Source: Arsenophonus endosymbiont of Aleurodicus dispersus
GTDB lineage: Bacteria > Pseudomonadota > Gammaproteobacteria > Enterobacterales > Enterobacteriaceae
Assembly: GCF_900343015.1 (NCBI RefSeq)
Contig: NZ_LR025108.1
Coordinates: 496,001 to 560,000, forward strand
Direction of reading: 5' to 3'
DNA: 64,000 nt
Position numbers and translations under genes: made by a program
Shown: piece by piece, positions 54,676 through 64,000 of the stretch
How the letters are laid out: each line of letters opens with the position of its first letter
Numbering within the stretch: position 1 is the first letter of the stretch
The notes under the pieces: model-generated
What the model was told of the DNA's origin: nothing
The model's database searches: none
What the model saw: the letters and a program-made list of their open reading frames with translations, nothing else

Positions 54676-55623
54676 TTATTCCTTACGTAATAATGCTAAA
54701 CAAATCTTAAGTTGTTGATCTAAAGGGGCGTTAAAAGTTAATTTTTCTCCCGTGACTGGATGAATAAAAATTAACGAACTAGCATGTAAAAAAAGTCTTT
54801 TTAAACCAGTAAATGTTAATTCTTTATCAAAATTTGGATCACCATAACGGTTATCATATGCAATAGGATGCTTGGCATATTGCGCATGTACTCTAATCTG
54901 ATGTGTTCTCCCTGTTATTGGAAATGCATTTACTAATGTAGCATTAGAAATGCGTTCTTTAATTTGAAAATAGGTTTCTGAATATTTACCATTGCTGTTA
55001 ACTTTTACTATTCGTTCTCCATTTTGGGAAATTACCTTTAATAAAGGTACTTGAATAACTTTAATATGCGACGGCCATTGCCCTTTTACTAGTGCAACAT
55101 ACTGTTTTTGTATTTTTTTCTGACTTAACTGTTGATGTAATGCCCTAAGCGCTGAACGTTTTTTCGCTATCAGTAAAACACCAGATGTTTCCAGATCTAA
55201 TCTATGGACAAGTTCCAAAAAATGTGCTTCAGGATGTAATGCGCGTAAAGCCTCAATAACGCCAAAATTTACCCCACTACCTCCATGAACAGCCATACCG
55301 GAAGGTTTATTTAAAACTAGTAGATACTGATCTTCGTAAAGTATATAATCAGTTAATATGGCCACTTTACCCAATTTAGCCGAAATAACATTCTTTTGTT
55401 TCTTCGCTAACCGAACTGGGGGGATCCTGATAAAATCACCTGCTTGAACTTTATATTCAGGGTTTATTCTACCGTTATTTATTCTTACTTCACCTTTTCT
55501 AATAAGGCGATAAATTCTACTCTTAGGAATACCTTTTAAACGTGTGAATAAAAAATTATCAATACGTTGGCCTGCTTGATCATTATTGATAGTAACAAAC
55601 TGAACTTGATTATGAATTATCAT
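54676..55623 (-). CDS. rluC: 23S rRNA pseudouridine synthase RluC
   Basis: Makes pseudouridine at positions 955, 2504 and 2580 of 23S rRNA. The 315 residues match E. coli (319). An N-terminal S4 domain (GQRIDNFLFTRLKGIPKSRI and YRLIRKGEVRINNGRI) is followed by the RluA-type catalytic domain with the catalytic Asp in LVHRLDLETSGVLLIAKKR near residue 145 and the late motif FPITGRTHQIRVHAQYAKHP. It is divergent from rne, as in E. coli. Confidence 0.96.
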   Translation of the reverse strand: MIIHNQVQFVTINNDQAGQRIDNFLFTRLKGIPKSRIYRLIRKGEVRINNGRINPEYKVQAGDFIRIPPVRLAKKQKNVISAKLGKVAILTDYILYEDQYLLVLNKPSGMAVHGGSGVNFGVIEALRALHPEAHFLELVHRLDLETSGVLLIAKKRSALRALHQQLSQKKIQKQYVALVKGQWPSHIKVIQVPLLKVISQNGERIVKVNSNGKYSETYFQIKERISNATLVNAFPITGRTHQIRVHAQYAKHPIAYDNRYGDPNFDKELTFTGLKRLFLHASSLIFIHPVTGEKLTFNAPLDQQLKICLALLRKE

Positions 55624-56172
55624 AATTTAATTATAATATGTTATTAATATTTAAGTTTGTTAAATATTGCGATCTAATATTATGATTACTTGTTTCAATT
55701 TTTGCTTAAATTTTGTTAAGTTATTTATTAAAGAAATTGTTTCTTATTATTATCTATAAAAATGCAATAAACAGCAAAAGTTATCTTGATAACTACCTAT
55801 AAGCAGTGGAATAATTAAAAGTTGCCATGATATTTATTAAAACAAGTGTTAGCGTAATTTTAGATCGATGTATTTAAAATGACATATAAATTTAGCAATG
55901 TTGTCAGACAGTGTATACAATAAAAAATAAATTGTTGAATTGTGAATAAAGATTTATTAGGTTAGTTAACCTTATACATTGAATAAATTCAGCAACAGTA
56001 CTAATTTAAGTATCCATAAGTTTATTTAAACGTAGCTTCACCGAAAAATTGTGTTTCAATATAATCTCCACTTGCTCGATTAATGATCTTGTAAAAGTTA
56101 CGAAGCCATCAGTTAACAGTAACAATTTTTAGTCGTAACTTTTTTGACTTAGTAGAAAAATGAGTATTTGTA
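55624..56172. other. Divergent rluC/rne region with rne leader
   Basis: About 550 bases without a gene. In E. coli this interval carries the rne promoters and a 361-base leader that mediates RNase E autoregulation. The hairpin at 56093-56143 is the only clear structure I see. Confidence 0.5.
56093..56143 (+). promoter_or_regulatory. Stem-loop in the rne leader, candidate autoregulatory element
   Basis: Perfect 11-base arms aaaagttacga / tcgtaactttt enclose a 29-base loop and end 29 bases before the rne ATG, with extra T after the stem. E. coli rne is feedback controlled through leader hairpins recognised by RNase E itself. Equivalence of this hairpin is an inference from position. Confidence 0.45.
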
Positions 56173-58758
56173 ATGAAAAGAATGTTAATTAACGCCACTC
56201 AACAAGAAGAGTTGCGCGTTGCTCTTGTTGATGGGCAATGTCTTTATGACCTAGATATTGAAAATCCTGGACACGAACAAAAAAAAGCAAATATTTACAA
56301 AGGCAAAATTACCCGTATAGAACCTAGTCTGCAAGCAGCATTTGTTGACTATGGATCAGAAAAACACGGTTTTCTTCCAATTAAAGAAATTGCACAGGAA
56401 TATTTTCCGAGTAATTATCAACCCTATGGTCGCCCAAACATAAAAGATGTTTTAAAAGAAGGCCAGGAAGTTATTATTCAAGTTGATAAAGAAGAACGAG
56501 GAAATAAAGGGGCAGCATTAACTACTTATATTAGTTTAGCAGGTAGTTATCTTGTATTAATGCCAAATAACCCACGTGCAGGTGGTATATCACGACGTAT
56601 TGAAGGTGAATGTCGCACAGAAATAAAAGAAGCATTACCATCATTAGAAATACCCAATGGTATGGGATTAATTGTCCGTACTGCTGGTGTAGGTAAATCA
56701 GCAGAAACTCTACAACAAGATCTAGAATATCGTCTTAAACATTGGCAAGCAATAAAAAAAGCAGCAGAAACCCGAGCAGCACCTTTCCTTATTCATCAAG
56801 AAAGTAATGTTATTGTGCGTGCGTTTCGTGATTACTTGCGCACTGATATTGGTGAAATCCTGATTGATAATGCTAAAATTGTCGAGATGGCCCACCTTCA
56901 TATTGAAGCTATTGGTCGTGGAGGTTTTACAAGTAAAATTAAATACTACAGTGGAGATGTTCCACTATTTAGCCACTATCAAATCGAATCACAGATTGAA
57001 TCCGCTTTTCAGCGTGAAGTTCGTTTACCGTCTGGTGGTGTATTGGTTATTGACACTACTGAGGCATTAACTGCTATCGATATCAATTCATCACGTTCAA
57101 CCCGTGGTGGCGATATAGAAGAAACAGCTTTGCAAACAAATTTAGAAGCAGCTGATGAAATTGCTCGTCAATTACGGTTACGGGATTTAGGTGGATTGAT
57201 TGTTATTGATTTTATTGATATGACACTTGTTAGACATCAACGTGAAGTTGAAAATCGCCTGCGTGAAGCTGTACGTCAAGACAGAGCTCGTATCCAAATA
57301 ACTCGTATATCGCGATTTGGGCTACTTGAAATGTCACGCCAACGTTTAAGTCCGTCACTTGGTGAATCTAGTCATCACGTTTGTTCACGTTGTGGCGGTA
57401 CAGGAACAATCCGTGATAATGAATCACTTTCACTCTCTATTTTACGTTTGATTGAAGAAGAAGCTTTAAAAGAAAATACGCATGAAGTACATGCTATTGT
57501 ACCGGTACAAATTGCTTCTTATCTACTGAATGAAAAACGTAAATCTGTTAATGAAATTGAACGGCGGCAACACAATATACGTGTTATTATTGTTCCTAAC
57601 GATCAGATGGAATCACCGCATTATAATGTAATCCGCATTCGTAAAGGTGAAGAAATTTCATCATTAAGTTACTATCTTGCGCAATACCACGAAGCTGAAA
57701 TAAATAATTTAGCAGATGATACCACTAGTGAGAAAAAGTTACCTGAACAACCAGCTATTTCTACTTTTGCTATCCAATCTCAAGCAGATACTAAAAATGC
57801 TGTGTTTGTTAATGGCAAATTAAGTAAACAAAGTAAATCAATTAATAAGCAAACTTCAACAAGATTATTTAATCGAATTACCTCTTTCTTGAAAAAATTA
57901 TTTATCGAATCACAACGACCAATTGAAACAAATGATATAAAATTGAATAGCAGTAATGATAAGCGACGTAATAATAATCGGCGTAATAATCGTCGGCCAA
58001 CTCAACGTCGTGAACAGAATGATAATATCGATAACCGTCAAAATAGCGGATATACCAATGAGTATCAATCGCGTAAGAGCTGTAATCAGCAGAGTTATTG
58101 TAATGATACTCAAGATAGTGCTGTATGTGAAACTCAACAACAGCATTGCGAACAGCGTGCTGCACGTTCCCTTCGTCAGGAAGAAAAAAAACAGCAGCAA
58201 CTTGAAACTAAAACGAAACCACTAGATAAGAAAGAGTCTGAAACAGAAAGAATGGTTGTTATCTCTCCTCGCCGTCACCAGCGCCAACTGGTTCAGGTTC
58301 AATCTATGTCGGTGGCAAATAGTATGACTAAGCAACAACAACTACCTATTGATAAAGAATATCATATTACCAATGGTGTAGATGCAGTACCTGCGTTAAC
58401 TGCCGACTATATTTGGCCAAATGCTGAATCAATATCGAAACAAAAAACCATAGATGTGCTGCTCACAGCACAGTCTGAATATCAAGAATCATCCGCTAAT
58501 TATACTAATAAACGACAAGAGAGAATTATTCCGCGCAGATCAAGAAGATCTGTGCGCCACTTACGTGTTAGTGGGCAACGGCGGCGTCGCTATCGTGATG
58601 AACATCAAATAAAATCATTAGTCCCATTAAAAATGGCTGTTGCCTCGCCTGAATTATCTTCAGGTAAAGTCTGGATTATCTACCCAATTAAGCTCAATGA
58701 ATTGAATAAAATATCATCTCTAGTCCATATAAAATTAGCGAAAATAGATCGCCTTTAA
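56173..58758 (+). CDS. rne: Ribonuclease E, truncated at the C-terminus
   Basis: Essential endoribonuclease of mRNA decay and rRNA/tRNA processing. The catalytic half (about residues 1-520) is nearly identical to E. coli: S1 domain [20 protein letters not shown], DNase I-like metal site [20 protein letters not shown], and zinc-link CSRCGGTGT. In the disordered half an amphipathic helix [16 protein letters not shown] corresponds to the membrane anchor, an Arg-rich region follows, and the enolase-binding segment [20 protein letters not shown] is preserved. The protein stops at 861 residues, just after [11 protein letters not shown]. coli has 1061 and continues about 190 residues to a PNPase-binding tail. 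That tail is missing, so a degradosome without PNPase is expected. Confidence 0.96.
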   Translation: MKRMLINATQQEELRVALVDGQCLYDLDIENPGHEQKKANIYKGKITRIEPSLQAAFVDYGSEKHGFLPIKEIAQEYFPSNYQPYGRPNIKDVLKEGQEVIIQVDKEERGNKGAALTTYISLAGSYLVLMPNNPRAGGISRRIEGECRTEIKEALPSLEIPNGMGLIVRTAGVGKSAETLQQDLEYRLKHWQAIKKAAETRAAPFLIHQESNVIVRAFRDYLRTDIGEILIDNAKIVEMAHLHIEAIGRGGFTSKIKYYSGDVPLFSHYQIESQIESAFQREVRLPSGGVLVIDTTEALTAIDINSSRSTRGGDIEETALQTNLEAADEIARQLRLRDLGGLIVIDFIDMTLVRHQREVENRLREAVRQDRARIQITRISRFGLLEMSRQRLSPSLGESSHHVCSRCGGTGTIRDNESLSLSILRLIEEEALKENTHEVHAIVPVQIASYLLNEKRKSVNEIERRQHNIRVIIVPNDQMESPHYNVIRIRKGEEISSLSYYLAQYHEAEINNLADDTTSEKKLPEQPAISTFAIQSQADTKNAVFVNGKLSKQSKSINKQTSTRLFNRITSFLKKLFIESQRPIETNDIKLNSSNDKRRNNNRRNNRRPTQRREQNDNIDNRQNSGYTNEYQSRKSCNQQSYCNDTQDSAVCETQQQHCEQRAARSLRQEEKKQQQLETKTKPLDKKESETERMVVISPRRHQRQLVQVQSMSVANSMTKQQQLPIDKEYHITNGVDAVPALTADYIWPNAESISKQKTIDVLLTAQSEYQESSANYTNKRQERIIPRRSRRSVRHLRVSGQRRRRYRDEHQIKSLVPLKMAVASPELSSGKVWIIYPIKLNELNKISSLVHIKLAKIDRL

Positions 58759-59145
58759 TACGTCATGTAGTATAACTTATAACTTAGGTTATTTAATGAA
58801 CGTCATACTGAGCGAAAACTTTTTATAAAATCATCAAATTGCTTCATGATATTGAAGCGCCTAGGGATTGGCAGCTCTAGTAACAGGTTGTCAAAGCTTT
58901 AAAGATTTTTTTACTCTACTGAATATTTTTAATTATTGTTCAATATAGTTGCTGATTTTATAGTTGGTCTGTATGGTGGCATCGGCAGTTGATTCAACTT
59001 TGATTTACTGAGGAATGAGATACTACTAATAAAAATGCTAATAGTATCACTATACAGATCTATTTTAGCAAAAATAGAAAAGATAATACTTGTCCAGTGA
59101 TTTAATTATCATTGATCAATTTTAATCGGTTATTAGGAATAAACA
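58759..59145. other. Spacer between rne and rsmI, possible relic of rne 3' end
   Basis: The plus strand at 58848-58880 reads DIEAPRDWQL, stop, resembling E. coli RNase E EAPRHSDWQRPTF close to its C-terminus. If correct, the tail of rne decayed after an upstream stop arose. The match is short. No other gene is seen. Confidence 0.35.
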
Positions 59146-60042
59146 ATGAATGAACCTAATCAAACTAAAGAGGTAAAGATGGTATCAACGCTATATATTG
59201 TACCAACTCCTATTGGTAATTTAGATGATATTACTCTGCGTGCATTGCAGATCCTTAAGCAAGTAGAGCTTATTGTAGCTGAAGATACTCGTCGTACCGG
59301 TTTATTATTGCAGCATTTTGCTATTAATAACCGCATGATATCCTTACATGTTCATAATGAACAGAAGAAAACAGATCAATTAATTACTCAATTAAAACAA
59401 GGAATAAGTATAGCATTAGTTTCTGATGCAGGGACCCCGATAATTAATGATCCTGGTTATCATCTTGTAAAATATTGTCATCAAGCAGGTATTCTGGTAG
59501 TTCCTTTACCTGGTCCATGTGCAGCGATGACAGCCCTTTCTGCTTCTGGTATCGCCTCAGATAGATTTTGTTATGAAGGTTTTTTGCCCGCAAAACGGAA
59601 GAGCAGACAAGATGTCTTACATGGGTTAACTAAGAATTCTAGAACACTTATTTTTTATGAATCACCTCATCGTTTATTAGAAACCTTAGCTGATATGGTT
59701 GCTATTTGGGGTGCTAAGCGTTATGTTGTTTTAGCTCGGGAATTAACAAAAACTTGGGAATCAATTTATGGTTTGCCGGTTGGAGAACTACTTGATTGGG
59801 TAAAATTTGATGAAAATCGTTATCGGGGTGAAATGGTATTAGTAGTTGAGGGTTATAGGGTAGCAAAAAATAGTAAACCAGTCATTTCCTGTGATGTGAT
59901 GAAAACGTTAGCGTTACTACAACAATCATTGCCGTTAAAAAAAGCGGCAGGAATTACAGCAGAAATTTATGGGTTAAAGAATAATACATTATATAAATAT
60001 ATTCTTGAACAACAAGTTAGTGCTGATAATGTAATTAAGTAG
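59146..60042 (+). CDS. rsmI: 16S rRNA 2'-O-ribose C1402 methyltransferase RsmI
   Basis: Tetrapyrrole-methylase-fold enzyme that methylates the ribose of C1402 of 16S rRNA with SAM. Motifs: [19 protein letters not shown] at residues 15-33, [15 protein letters not shown] near 44, [18 protein letters not shown] near 87, [18 protein letters not shown] near 115, [10 protein letters not shown] near 167 and [15 protein letters not shown] near 190. Length 298 against 286 in E. coli. Two in-frame ATGs exist; the upstream one ([10 protein letters not shown]) has an aggaa ribosome site. rnpB follows. Confidence 0.95.
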   Translation: MNEPNQTKEVKMVSTLYIVPTPIGNLDDITLRALQILKQVELIVAEDTRRTGLLLQHFAINNRMISLHVHNEQKKTDQLITQLKQGISIALVSDAGTPIINDPGYHLVKYCHQAGILVVPLPGPCAAMTALSASGIASDRFCYEGFLPAKRKSRQDVLHGLTKNSRTLIFYESPHRLLETLADMVAIWGAKRYVVLARELTKTWESIYGLPVGELLDWVKFDENRYRGEMVLVVEGYRVAKNSKPVISCDVMKTLALLQQSLPLKKAAGITAEIYGLKNNTLYKYILEQQVSADNVIK

Positions 60043-60110
60043 ATTAGCTGTTAGCTAGTTAAGATAAATAACTATACAAAGTAATATTAAATTGTTATAG
60101 TAATATGCTA

Positions 60111-60480
<370 letters not shown>

Positions 60481-60486
60481 ACATTA

Positions 60487-60530
60487 AAGACCTCATTATA
60501 AGTAAACTTATAACGGGGTTTTATTTTTTT
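60487..60530 (+). terminator. Rho-independent terminator of rnpB
   Basis: Stem acctcattataag / cttataacggggt (one mismatch, one G-T pair) with a taaa loop, followed by a T-rich tail, just after the RNase P RNA. Confidence 0.85.
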
Positions 60531-62863
60531 ACTATTTAGGAGTGCAATATAATTAATAAAACAATTCTTTATTATCGATAATATCTATAAGCACTGCTTA
60601 TTCAAGTAATTTTTTGACGTCAGACGGTATAGGTTGCTTGATTAATGATAAAGCTATAAATATGAGGAGTAATTTTCTTTACACCAGCAATTAATCCAAT
60701 TTTAAAAATTTATGTTTTATTTTACAATTAATATTCTTAGTGATATTTTAAGCCTTTTATATTTTATAATTTTATTAAACTAGCTTCCATATCTTTTAGT
60801 ATTTTAATTTTTATTTCAACAAAAATAACGGTATTTTGATAATTATAGCTTAGTCGTTAGGTCAGGTATAATTTTTTAACCACTTCGGGAGTTAGTGAAA
60901 TAAGCGTATTAACAATAGAATAGTTAGATCTTCATTTCACAAGACTGTTAGCTAGACTAGTAAATACCTTATATTTTTAGGCTGAATAACTTATTAGATT
61001 GGTAGATCGTCTGCACCTAAAACGATAGAAAGGTTATTATCTATTTCACTAGCAGTATAGTAATATTTAAATAGCACTATTAAATATGTTAGCCTTTTTC
61101 ATTATTTATATTATAAGTACAATTAATCAATTTAATCTAACACCTGAACATCCATTTCTATTAGGACTGCCTATAGGCGTAACACAACTATATACCTCTC
61201 ATGAGTTAATTAATATCTTGAAAGTAGGTAAAATTAGTGTTTAATATATAGTTACTTTTAATATTGATGAATGCTACCACGCCAATAAGGCATTAGTTGT
61301 GGTATAAATATCGATTAATTATATGTAGACTATTCCGACAAAAAACTTAAAATATTTTGTCAATTATAATTTGACATCATTTATTAATTTACTAATTAAA
61401 TTCTGAAATTATTATTAAACTAGAATAAGTAAATAATTTTACCTATTATCATATTTTTATTTATACTATAATAGTATAATATTATGTATGTATTAACCAA
61501 CTGTATTATTTATACATATTATAAAATACTGAACTATTATTCAGTTTCTATTTTATGGGTTAATTACTTAATTATCATCAGAATATTTTATTTCATGTAT
61601 TTTTAAAATATAATCCTAGTGCTAGATATTTATTTATCTATAAGTAAATAGATGCGTTTTTGTACATATCAATGATAATCCAGCAAATATCTAAACTGAT
61701 ACTCTATCAATTATGCAAAAAAAAATCAAATGACTACCTATATGTACCCATAATTATGAATATATTTGTTATACTTCTACCGATTAGTTAGTTATATTTA
61801 CAATACTCCTAATGTATATGCAGTAATTATTCCAGATGATATAGATTATGGTAATTTATTATGTGTTGATAAAATAGTATATTAAGTGGTTCATTCTTAA
61901 CAAGTATAGATATTATCAAAAATATCGTTTAATATGTAGGTATTGCATTAGATTAAGCGTTATGAATTACTACATTTTATCCAGAAATATAAGATTATAA
62001 ATTTTACCGTATTAAATTATAACTTCATCATCCCCAAAACAATTGTTAATTTTGGTAAAATAGCACTTTAATGAGTATATATACATATACTGATGAGTAA
62101 CAATGACATCTTGAAGTAAATTGGTAATATTTATTTAGTTAAACAATTAACTAGTGATATGGTATATCGAATTATTGATCAATATGGTCTTATTTATCAA
62201 ATTTAGTTCTTAGAATAGAGTTAATTGTCGCTTGTTTTGTTAGCATAACTAAAAAAAACTTCCATAGTGTGTAGCTTAATTGAAAAGTCGCCCAACAAGC
62301 GTTTACCGGTGGTAGACTACAAATTTACATTATTGTTGAACATTATGTTTTTATAGCATTGATGTGAGATTATACTTTAACTACTGCTACATTAGCACTT
62401 TAATCCTTAAACAGTAAAATGCTCGCTGAAGCATATTCACTCATCACGTAAACTGATCCAAAAAGTAGAAAATAATTTAATTATAGTATAGCCATGAACA
62501 TTTAATTAAAACAGATTATAGAAAAATTATTCTTAATCGTTATGAAGTAGCAGTCTAGAGATAGAGATACAATATTTTGCGCTAATTGTTTTACTTTTTC
62601 CTATTAGCAAATAGGTTGATAACCAATTGCATTTTACTGCAATAAACTAATAAGATGATTTTAAATTATTACGTTTTTTTTAAAACAGCATCATTCGTTG
62701 CATTAGCAAGAATAGCTTAACTTAATTAACTTATATATTGAATATATAAAGCTATTATTATTTGATTATAACTCCGTTATTTTGGGTTGATTTTATCGAC
62801 AAAATAATTTCAACCCAAACAAACAGATACGATACTTTTCTGCATAAATTGTAAAAAAATCAG
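60531..62863. other. Long eroded desert between rnpB and the tRNA operon
   Basis: About 2.3 kb without an intact gene. A 52-codon plus-strand frame at 61086-61244 (MLAFFIIYIISTINQFNLTP, then EHPFLLGLPIGVTQLYTSHE) and a piece near 61800-61880 (PNVYAVIIPDDIDYGNLLCV) are the most coding-like stretches, but I recognise neither. They are probably pseudogene debris. Confidence 0.45.
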
Positions 62864-62892
62864 TTGACGACTCAGGTTGATATACGCATAAT
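62864..62892 (+). promoter_or_regulatory. Promoter of the Met-Leu-Gln tRNA operon
   Basis: TTGACG (62864-62869) and CATAAT (62887-62892) are spaced by exactly 17 bases. They are followed by a GC-rich discriminator gcgccccgc, typical of stable-RNA promoters under stringent control. Transcription should start around 62900, about 30 bases before the first tRNA. Confidence 0.85.
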
Positions 62893-62928
62893 GCGCCCCG
62901 CAACTTCGATAAAGTTTGCTCAAAAGAT

Positions 62929-63005
62929 GGCTGCGTAGCTCAGCTGGTTAGAGCACATCACTCATAATGATGAGGTCACAGGTTCGATTCCCGTCGTAGC
63001 CACCA
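62929..63005 (+). tRNA. metT: tRNA-Met (CAT), elongator
   Basis: Complete cloverleaf with encoded CCA. The acceptor stem ggctgcg pairs with cgtagcc (one G-U pair), the anticodon loop is ctcataa (CAT), and the T arm has ggttcgattcc. It matches E. coli metT almost base for base. It is the elongator type, since the first pair is G-C and the initiator-type features are absent. Confidence 0.97.
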
Positions 63006-63011
63006 TATTTT

Positions 63012-63096
63012 GCGGGAGTGGTGAAATTGGTAGACGCACTAGATTTAGGTTCTGGCGCCGAAAGGTATGCGAGTTCAAGTCTCGCCTCCCGCACCA
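63012..63096 (+). tRNA. leuW: tRNA-Leu (TAG)
   Basis: Class II tRNA with a long variable arm and encoded CCA. Acceptor gcgggag pairs with ctcccgc, the anticodon loop is atttaggt (TAG), and the T arm has gttcaag. It matches E. coli leuW closely and is separated by 6 bases from tRNA-Met. Confidence 0.97.
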
Positions 63097-63125
63097 TTCT
63101 TTATAAAAATTATTCATATTCTCGT

Positions 63126-63199
63126 TGGGGTATAGCCAAGCGGTAAGGCACCAGGTTTTGATCCTGGTATCCCAGGTTCGAATCCTGGTGCCCCAGCCA
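63126..63199 (+). tRNA. glnU: tRNA-Gln (TTG)
   Basis: Complete cloverleaf with encoded CCA. Acceptor tggggta pairs with tgcccca (end bases U-A, one G-U), and the anticodon loop is ttttgat (TTG). It corresponds to E. coli glnU/glnW, which follow leuW. The ancestral operon has seven tRNAs; only three are present here. Confidence 0.96.
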
Positions 63200-64000
63200 T
63201 TAAGTTTAATAAACTATAAAAATCAAAAATACTGAGCTTCATTTAAAAAGAATAAGTTACATGTAAAAAAATATTTTTATTAACAATAATTTTGCTAGTT
63301 TATTTCTAGCATGTTTTAGTTAAATATTGCTAATAGTAAAAGGTAGCCGAAAAATACAGTAATTGTTTGATAATTTATTCAAATAATGCCATTTTATTAT
63401 AAATTTGTCGGCAATTAATTTTATTTTTGATCTTAATATAATTTGGTGTTACTAATACTTAGCTTTAATAAATAGATCATATTACTTATATATATAACGA
63501 TCTATTTAAAAAAACAAACAGCTATATATATTATGTAGCTAATGAATTATAAAAAAATAATAAATCTAATTGGTTTTTTATCTAAAGTACCTATGCTCAT
63601 ATTTATAATGTTATTCCACCGCCATCTCCCAAAGTACAAGTACAACTGAGTGCTAAAACTAGTAAATAAGGCTGTTTTAACGGAATAAAAGGTGCAGGTT
63701 AACAGGAGCAAACTTTTTTTACTAAGCAGCCAATTGCTATGGCTGCACCCAAAACCATTACAATGGTATAATTTTTATCTGTTCTATTCATATCAACTTA
63801 GTGATTAATAGTCATCAATCTAATATTAGGCCTAGTTTTTATTAAGTAATAATCTATCAACATCAACCATACTGGTTACCAATGCTATAACCGAATAAAA
63901 CACGGATTAAAATTTTCTAATTTAATACATATCTCAGTACGACTGATTTTGCTATTTAAAACTTTGATTATACAAAATGTTGACAAATAAAAAACTCTAT
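63200..64000. other. Spacer to window end, with a possible lipoprotein relic
   Basis: No intact gene. On the minus strand, 63603-63680 reads LKQPYLLVLALSCTCTLGDG, then GGITL and a stop, which looks like the signal peptide and lipobox of a short or truncated lipoprotein. The family is not recognised. Confidence 0.35.

Noticed and set aside
57902-58225. Three overlapping open frames inside rne on both strands
   Set aside because: They are shadows of the repetitive Arg/Asn/Gln-rich codons of the RNase E scaffold; no family match and no ribosome site.

Overview
This 64 kb window is an AT-rich chromosomal segment of a gammaproteobacterium of the order Enterobacterales. The local gene orders are those of Escherichia coli: der-bamB-hisS-ispG-rlmN, mnmA-hflD-purB-phoP-phoQ, alaA/yfbV-ackA-pta, yciK-sohB-topA-ribA-lapA-lapB, bioA/bioB-C-D, moaD-moaE-ybhL, and rne/rluC-yceD-rpmF-plsX-fabHDG-acpP-fabF-pabC-mltG-tmk-holB-tatD-hinT. 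Intact genes fill only a little under 60% of the window. The long spacers hold eroded but recognisable pseudogenes, and I see no insertion sequences, prophage, CRISPR array or toxin/secretion loci. This suggests an insect-associated symbiont in mid-course genome reduction, possibly Arsenophonus-like or another Morganellaceae-like lineage. That placement is an inference from gene content and order.

Layout. 1-923 is decayed DNA. 924-10251 carries der, hisS, rlmN, a frameshifted purB and mnmA on the minus strand, with remnants of bamB, ispG, phoP, phoQ and hflD between them. 10340-17569 has a nudJ remnant, the regulator lrhA, an alaA remnant, yfbV, and the acetate pathway ackA-pta. 18783-27974 has ahpC, yciK, a sohB remnant, topA, ribA, lapA, a lapB remnant and ychE. 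29569-36000 has hns, xthA, gapA, fabI and pgl. 36007-40514 has bioA, remnants of bioB and bioC, intact bioD, remnants of moaD and moaE, and ybhL. 41713-46869 has ndh, hinT, tatD, holB and tmk. 46866-55623 is the fatty-acid cluster (mltG remnant, pabC, fabF, acpP, fabG, fabD, fabH, plsX remnant, rpmF, yceD remnant, rluC). 56173-60480 has rne, rsmI and the RNase P RNA rnpB. 60531-62863 is an eroded desert, and 62929-63199 is a Met-Leu-Gln tRNA operon.

The retained genes cover translation and tRNA modification (hisS, rlmN, mnmA, rluC, rsmI, der, rpmF, tRNAs, rnpB), fatty-acid elongation (fabD, H, G, I, F and acpP), core carbon and energy metabolism (gapA, pgl, ackA, pta, ndh), parts of cofactor synthesis (ribA, bioA, bioD, pabC), replication and repair (holB, tmk, topA, xthA) and nucleoid or global regulation (hns, lrhA). 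The lost genes are informative: the Mg2+/host sensor pair phoPQ, molybdopterin synthase (moaD, moaE), a MEP-pathway step (ispG), biotin synthase (bioB), plsX, lapB and mltG. purB looks freshly broken by a net 10-base deletion.

No undescribed defence, mobile or biosynthetic system could be supported. The value of the window is the fine-grained record of decay, including partly dismantled pathways and several altered retained proteins (truncated RNase E, ACP with an N-terminal extension, FabI with Ala at position 93).
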